Source of the DNA: an uncultured Clostridia bacterium
GTDB taxonomy: Bacteria > Bacillota > Clostridia > Christensenellales > UBA1242
DNA: 64,000 nucleotides
Assembly (NCBI GenBank): GCA_930971385.1
Contig: CAKNGB010000004.1
Span: forward strand, 1 to 64,000
Direction: 5' to 3'
Each line of letters starts with the position of its first letter. Within the stretch, counting starts at the first letter, position 1. Positions 38,301-47,300 of the stretch are shown here, piece by piece. A program made the translations under genes and the position numbers. The notes under the pieces are model-generated. The model was given only the letters and a program-made list of their open reading frames with translations, was not told the DNA's origin and did not search any database.

Positions 38301-41300
38301 ATGAAACACAAACAAACCTCTATGGCTACGGTCAAACAGGCGGTTTTGAAATTCAAATCACAAACAACTCTCTTCCTGTCACATCGCTAATAAATGCAGG
38401 CACATATGAAATTGTTTTTGCGATAGACGAAAACTTCTATGAAAACAATGGCACAAATTTAACTTTTGAATATGTGATTGATAAATATAACCTTGATTTA
38501 AGTGCCTACGAAATTGCTTTAAGTAAGAAATTTAACGCCCAAGATGGCAATTTAACTTTCAACCTTTACGCTGTGGAGCAAATCACACTTAATTTAAATA
38601 GAGAACAAGGCGAAGATATTGGTGAGTATGATTTATTCCTAACAAGCTTCACAAGTTTAAATAACAACAACTTCACAGTTTCCTTTGACGATGTTATGCT
38701 TTACGACGGCGAAACAGATTTTGAAGAAAACTTAACCTCAACAGTTGTTGGCTCTTTCACAATCACCGCAAGTGATGTTTTAAGGCTAAGTTGGACGGCG
38801 ACAGAAGAAAATCCACAAAATCTTGAAGTGGAATATGACGTGAATGGCTACACAGCACACCTTGACAGCAATGGCAACTTGGTGATTTTGGCAGGCGCTG
38901 AAACTGCAAAAACAATTGCTCTTTCGCTTTATGATGTCAGCGAAGGAAGCGAGATAACTCGCGAGGAAATTTTGAATATTATAAGACCACTATTAAGTGC
39001 AATTCAAATTTCCTTCTATAACTCAGAGCCAATTTCCACTGCCATAAACAGCGCGCTTTACACTTTTCTTGCAACAAGCGAAAATAACGAAATCAATAAC
39101 TACTACACTGATGTCGCATTTGCCACCGACTACTCTATGCAGATTGTTGGGCAAGAAATTGATGTTTCCACATTTAATTTCGATAAGGTGTATGACGGAA
39201 CGGATGTTTTATATCTCGACACATTGGGAAATCGAATTGAGGACCTTGAAACTTACAGTGGTGTTTACATCACAGCAACTTACAGCGACTATCATGCAAG
39301 AAACAACATGACCGTTCGCCTCATGCTTTCGGCAACAGAGGGAAACAATTATGGCAACTATGCTCTTTCTGAAAGTTTGACAACAGGCTCGATTTTAAAG
39401 CGTGACGCAACTTTAACATTCACCATGGATTCAACTTACACTTATGGCGAACTTAACTCTTCTATGCTTTCAAATGTCAATTTAAGTGGTGACACATTTG
39501 GAATTTCGGTGACAGACAGCGATGAGAATTTGACAAGCATATTTGAAATTTCTTCATATAATTTGGTGCTAGGTTTAACAAATGCTAACGGCGTGAATAT
39601 GAACCCTCAGGGCTACTTCTATGCAAGCGAAGCAAACTACACGCTTTCGATTGGCTCCTCCACCTTCGATGATTTCAATTTCACAGCGGTCAATCTTCCA
39701 TCTTTCACAATAACACCTTATGAATACAATATTCAAATTCCAGAAAGTTACATTGTGATAAGCGTTTTAGACGAAGTTGCTTCATATTATCCAGAAACGA
39801 GAACCTACACCGAAACGGGCGACACTTTTGAAGTGCAATATGTTCCAGTTGGTGCAGTGCAAGGCGTGCGAGGGCTATATGACCTTACGCTTAACAGCAC
39901 AACTTATGCAAACGGCAACATCACTGTTAATATTAATGAAGATAATAATGGTTTTGAAATCAGCCGTGAAACAAATGCCATCTATCTTGAAATTCAAGAC
40001 ACTTTAATTTTAACGCAAAAATATACTGGAAGCGCTTACTCTTTGCAAGTGACGCTTGAAGATTTCACTTTGCAAATTGAAGCAGGCGAAAATCAACTTT
40101 CCAGCGAAATTCGTTTCTTCAGTGTGAGTGGTGAAAACACGAAGGTTTATTTAGAAGAAAGTGCGCTTTCTGACATCACTTCACTTAACATTTTCTATAG
40201 TGAAAACCAAACAAGTTTTGAAAATGCAGGCGCTTACAAACTCTCACTTTCCTCACAGAGTGAAAACTATCCAACAATCACACTTGCAGATAACTATTAC
40301 TTCACAATTAATCCTAAGGGAATAGACCTACAAGGCATGACCTTCACCAAAGTTTATGACGGCACAAACACCTTAACAATCACCGAATTTGACGGCAAGG
40401 TTTCAGGTGATGATGTGGAACTTATTGGTGTTTTTGCGGGTGTTAATGCAAATGAAAATCTCAACATCACGTTCTATCTAAGCGGACAAGATGCCATTAA
40501 CTATGTGCTTGTAAACGACACTTTCACGGGCTCAATCTTGCAGGCAGATGCCACAATCGCTCTTTCCGAAACAAGTTATCAATATGGCTACATAAATGCC
40601 AACAGCGAACTTGAGTTTGTGGTGACGGCAGAAAACGGAATCACTGTTTCTTCAACGCAATACACAGTTTCAAATGTTCAAATTTCAAATGCAAGCTATT
40701 CCACTTCCAACAATTTGAATGTTAACACATATCAAGTTTCTCTTCAAGTGGAAAGCACAAACTATAACATCACAATTGCCAACGGCGACACTCTTGAACT
40801 TAACATAATTCCTTATAAACTTGACTTCCTTTTCACAACAGATGGGCTTTATATGACCACATACAGTTCAGATGAAAGCAGGTTAAATCAATTTGAAAGA
40901 AATTATGGCACGCCTTTTGGCGACACCATTATGATGCGCTACACAAGAGAAGTTGGCTCAATTGTTGGCTATTATCACATAACTGATGGCGAGGTTGTCG
41001 ATAACAGAAACTACACGGTTTCTTCAGTTTCCGACACAAGCCCTAACGGCGCATATCGCATTGTGGCATCCACTGGAAGATTATATCTTCTTGCCAGCGA
41101 ACTTGACGAAATCACTTCAAGCAATTTGGATGAAGGAAGAATTTTGTCAATGACCTATGACGGCATAACCTACGACCAAATTGAATTTGTCAATAATCAA
41201 GAAGAGGAAACTTACCTTCTTCGTTTAACCTCTTCGCAGAACTTGGGTGCAAGTCGAGAGTTTGCAGTGAACATCTATGGCTATGATGAAACGTCTCTAT

Positions 41301-44300
41301 CTTATCAAAAACTTGGCATATACGATTCTTCAATCACCGCTCAGTTTAGGTTTGAAAACATGAGCGGAGCATTGAATGTCGGCGATTATATGCTTTATGT
41401 TGATTCGTATAACTGCGACAACTTCGACATCGTGTTCGGTAAAAATAACACTGTTTCACCATTTGTTGCAAGAGTGAATCCAATAGAGTTATATTTTGGT
41501 TCAACCACAATCAGCAAAGTGTTCGACAATAAAGAGGCAATTTTAAGTTATGTTAATGCCAGCGATGTTTTAAACGGCATACTTGTTGGCGACGAGATGT
41601 CTCTCACAATCACTTTCTATGACGAAGAAGACAATGTGGCAATCTATGCAGGCGACAATTATAGAATTGAAGCTGTTGGCAACAACTCTAACTATCACAT
41701 CAACTTAACCACAAGCCTTGGCACTCAAGTTGTTGGTCAAATCACAAAAGCGCCACTTGATGTTTATGTTGAAAGCGTGTCTGCAATTTATGGAAATTCC
41801 TACAATTTAAACACTTTCTATTTCGACCTTGGCGAGATAACCGACTATGACACTTCTCGAATTTCCTTCTCACTCAGCGTTGCCAGTCCTAACAACTCCA
41901 CAAGCGGACATTTGGAAGTTGGCGAATATATGCTTAATTATGAGTTTACTTCCAACGATTTCGAAATCAACTCCTTTATTTCAGACGGCACAGCAAACGC
42001 ACAACTTCTTGCCACACTAACGATAACCGCACGCACACTCTCAATTGCTCAAACCGACACTTCTTTAAATGAAATCTTCACAAAGGCCTATGACGGAAAT
42101 GTGGATATTGAAATCACAGACGGCTCTCAAGTTATGTTTGGGCTAAGCAATCTTGTTGCGGGCGACAATGTGGAAGTTTCCAGTGCAAGTTTTGAAGACG
42201 CAATGATTGGAACAGGCAAAAATGTCAACTTTGTTTTGGGCGGAGATGATGCACTTAACTATGTTGTCACACCTTATCGCTATGGCACAATCTTGGCTGT
42301 CACGGTGAATTTGACATTCGACTACGGCGAGCGCGATGGCGAAACAATCGTTTCCGATGTGGAACTTGCGGGGCGTGAACTTATCTCCACTCTCAACTAT
42401 CCATTCACATCTTCAAGAAATTTAACTTCCAACTCGCAAGATGCACTCACAAGCACAACAAACAACTTCCCAATTTCACTTTCTGGCAGAGAGGGAAGCA
42501 CATTCAGCCATTGGTCAATGAACTTCTCCGTGACAGACGGCACAGATGAATACAACTTCTTGCAAAGTGCAATCACCTCGGCAAACATGAATGCATCCTA
42601 CAATGCTGGTGTTTACGAAGTGACTGTGGGCAACGATTCAAAAACAGTTTCATTCTTAACATATCTATTTGAAAACGACACAAACAACTATCTTGGCTAT
42701 TACTATGCTTCTCCTGAAAATGCCGATGGCATCAACATCGAATTTGTTGCCAACTGGACGGGCGATACCTACAACATTAACGTGCAACTTCAAGATGAAA
42801 ATGGCACTTATTCCACAAGTTTTGCTTCCGTTCAAGTGGATGACGACAACATGACCACAGCATCCTATACCTCCACAAGAGATTATGGCGCGAGAGTGGA
42901 AATAACCGTTTCCTTGAATGACTACGCAAACATCATAGGATTTTTCAACAGCACAACAGGCGAGGAATATTTCAATGGCGATGAAGAAAACAATGTTCAA
43001 ATTGAGATCGGCGAAGACACGGCAACTTTTGTGATAAACAGTTTACAAGACCACTTATATCTTGCAATCAAATTTTCGTATGATGATGTTTCCATAACTC
43101 TTGATTTAACTGATTACACTGGCGACATCACAGTTTCTGGCGACTTCATTGAAACCACAAACAACCTCTATGTTTGGAACACCACTTACGACCAAATCAG
43201 CGCAATGACGGCAAGCGGACTTGATGTTATTGAATATCTGGGCTTTGAAGTTAGTGCGTTTACATTCAATAATGCCGACCAAGTTTCAAGCATAGATTTT
43301 GACACAACACTTCTTTCCAACTACATTTTAAGAAATGATATCACTGGCGCTTATGAAATTTTGATAACTCCAGAATTCATCGGAGAAGAAGTGACGGTTA
43401 TTTTGGACTATAACCACGACGAAGCACAAAATAAAGAGATTTTGGTGAGATATCAAAGCACACTTGACTCGTCACACGATTGGGAAGAAACTCCAATCCG
43501 TGCAGGCTATGACTTTGCTGGATGGTTCTCAGACGGCGTGAGGTATGAAGGTGTAACTGTTTTGAACACCACCGAAACCTTAACACTTGTTGCTGAGTGG
43601 ACAATTCAAAGAAACACGGTTTCCTTAACGCTTGATGAGCATATAACATTTGCAAATTCCAACTTCACTTATCGCGAAGATAACGGCACATACATCTTTG
43701 AAAGCTTAACCTTTGGCGAAAATTTGGAATTTGAATTGACTTTAAGTGATGGCTATGAAATCGACACAATTTCCTATCGCACTGAAAATGAAAATGGCGA
43801 TGTTGCATACGGCGAAAATGGTCAAACAGTTTCTGTTTCCTATTCCGTTCCAGCACCACCTGCAGTGTTCATCACAGCAACAAGCGCGCCACTTTCAAAC
43901 ACAATCACCTTTAGTGGCGAACATTTCCAAGTTTCTGCCGAAACTGCCAATGGTGAAGAGATAACTGTCACAGAAAACAGTTTCGATGTTGCTTCTGATG
44001 TGGATGTTGTGGTTGAGATTACCATGGAAACAGGCTATAACTTTATTAACCTAACATCGACCTCTGACATTAGTTTCACTTACAACGAAAATAATGGCGC
44101 TGTCACAGTGGAAATTTCAGGAATCACAAGCGATGTCACCTTCACTGTGCAAAGCGAAGCAAGGCTGAACACAGTCTCCATCATCTTTGACGACAATGAA
44201 GTTATCGACACGGTTGTTATCTCTGGCGTGGAAACAGAAAATTATTCCACACAAATAAGAACTGGTGAAACGCTTGATGTCTATGTGCTTTATATAGCAG

Positions 44301-47300
44301 GCTATCGAATGGATAACGCAGATTCTGCAGAATTCACAACCTCATTTGAAGCGGTTTCTGACGGAAACAATGCATACTTTGGATATTTCCACATTCAAGT
44401 TTCCAGCATCGCCACCGACGGCGAAGTTGTTGTGTCCTCAACACGAGAGTCTTACACAATAACAGTGGAAACAATTGTCTATGACGAAAACATGGAAATT
44501 GTCACGGGCACCGACAACACTGCAACCGTTAACGGAAGTGCGTCGGCAAGTGCATTGTTTAACACTTCTGTCACTCTTTCGGCAACAGCAGGCACGCAAG
44601 GCGATTATAGTTTTGCAGGCTGGTCGAGAGACGGACAAAACATTTTCTCAAATGAAAATCCTCATAACTATGTTGTTATGAGCAATGAAACAATTTACGC
44701 TGTGTTCTCAACTCGCGAATTTACCATTAATTTGGTGGCATATGATGTTTACACTTTGAACGACGGCACAGGCGTAGAGGAAATTTATCAGCCAATCACC
44801 TCTGCAGAGTTCTATCTTGACGACACCTTAACACCAATTACCAGCATGACACTCTTCTATGGCGCGTCAACCACAATCTATTTAAGAGTGCCAGATGGTT
44901 ACACCTATTCAGGCTTCGGCTTTATCAATCGTGACGGCTCATATAACTACATTTTGCGTGATAATTCCACCGAACAGATGATTGAGATTGAAGTTTCTTC
45001 AGCAGATTTTGATGCTTCAAGCATTCTTCAAACAATGTTTGTGGCATTAACTTCAAATGAAGTGAACATCAACATCACTTCGTATATAGACTTTGACGGC
45101 TATCATGAATTAGACACTGAGGTTGGCAACATCACTTTGGTGGGCGAAAATGGCGAGACGGTTAACCAATTTGGCTATGTTGGTGGAACAAGAGTTCACT
45201 ATGATGCAAACTCTTTTGACCAAACAACAGGGCAAGCTAACAGTGTGAGAGATTTCACAGTGATTTCATACACTGGTCACGATGTTTATCTTAAAATCAT
45301 GGCTGAAAAGAGTGGATATTATTTCAGCAGTCTTGTGATTGACAGCACAAATGTCAGCGTGGTCAGAGTGAGCGAAGTGACAGAAAATGGCGGAACTTAC
45401 TATATCTATCATCTTTTCAACATCATCGGCTATGGCGCAGATGTTAACATTGATGTGCTGTTCAAGCCAAATAAATACATTCTTGATTTAACCTTTAATA
45501 ACGAAAATGGCACTAAGGTTGACGGAGGCGACTTCTTCCTTAATAAGAGTGATGAGATGATAAGAAAAGTTTGGAGCGACGGCTCGAACTTCTCGGAGAT
45601 GAAAGTGACAAGTTTTGCCGATTCCTACTTCTCAATCACGGCATATGTTAAACTTGGTTTCATGCTTGACGAATATAATTTGTCGCTCACATATGACGAA
45701 GATGTGTTGACCATTTCCAATATTGAAGTGGCAAGACTTGACTTCACAGATTCAGGCTATCGTTATGTTATCCATTTTGATGTTGAGGTGATCACGGCAA
45801 GCACAACGCTTTCCATAAATCTAACCTCACAGACCTATTCCGTTCTTCTTGTGGATGAAGATTTAAATGGCGAGATTATTGCAAGAATAGATAATGTTCG
45901 ATATCACACACCAATCGACTTAACGATTGCAAACGCCAACAACATTCACACCGATGTGCTTGAATTTAATGCAACACAATTAAATGTTGTTCAAGCTAAA
46001 CAAGACTATTACTTTGGCGGTTACTACACCTACGACAACGGCAGAGGCTATCAATACATCAACTCCGAAGGAAACGCACTTGTCAACTTCCTGGAAACAG
46101 GCTACATTTTCGATGAAAAGACTGGCACTTACATTATGAGCGAAAATGCTTACGAAGAAGAAAACGGCAACATTGTGATTTCGCTTTACTTATATTGGGT
46201 ATATCTTAAAACACAGATAACCTTTGAAATTATACCTGATGTTCAAATTAACGCCACCGCACAAGATATGATTGAAGGCGTTGATGATTATAACTCTTGG
46301 TTCAACGAGGATATGCCACTTTACATTGAAGTTGCTTTCGACACAGACATAACCATTGTTGCGCCAGAAATTTCAGGCTATAGATTCTATAAGTTTGTCA
46401 TACAACAACGCGATGTTAACAACAACGCCTTGACAGATGTGGAAAGTTTCTCTGAAAGCGTGCCTTGGTCAACAAATGCATACGACAGAATCATCAGCAT
46501 GAACATTCAAATATACTACTTTGCTCGCGTGGATGTTCAAATCTACGGCGGTAATGTGGAAGTGGCAATCTCGCAAGATGTTCAAGACGCAAGAGCGCAA
46601 AGTTTGAATGCAGAAGGCTTTGTTGACACCACCATGAATTTCACACTTTCTGCTCAAAACTATGATGGCTACACAATTAGATATTGGCAGAACCTTTCCA
46701 CTGGCGAAAGATACACAAGTGTTTCTTCCATAACCACGCAGATAATTGCACGCACAACTTTCCTCTTGTATGTTCAAGGGCAACAAGTCACACTCATGTT
46801 TAATGAATATGACGCCACAAACGGCAGAATCATGATGATGCAAATCAACTCTCCAACAGGAACGCAGGAAATGCGAACGCTTGGCGCCTATGTTAACGAC
46901 AGTTTTGTTAAACTTTTAAACACAACAAATGTGGCTGTTGGCGACAGAGTGACTTTCATGATGGAAATCGACTATGGTTATGTTGTGGATTGGAACATTG
47001 AAAACGTCACATTAACAAACATAACCACCAACTACTATTACTTTGAAATGGAAATCACGCAGGATATGGCAAATTCACGCATACAGGTTATTCCAACCTT
47101 TAGTGGCAACAGTGTGGCATTCTATGTTTCACTTGAATTTGCAGATAAAGACATAATCTATAACGCAAACGACACTAACAACGCAACTTTTGCTGGCTAC
47201 ACAGTTTACAACGGCTTGCAAACAAATGTGGTTGAAAGCGGCTTGAATTCTGATATTTCAATAAGCATTATTTCGTATAGTCGCTATGATGTATACAGAA

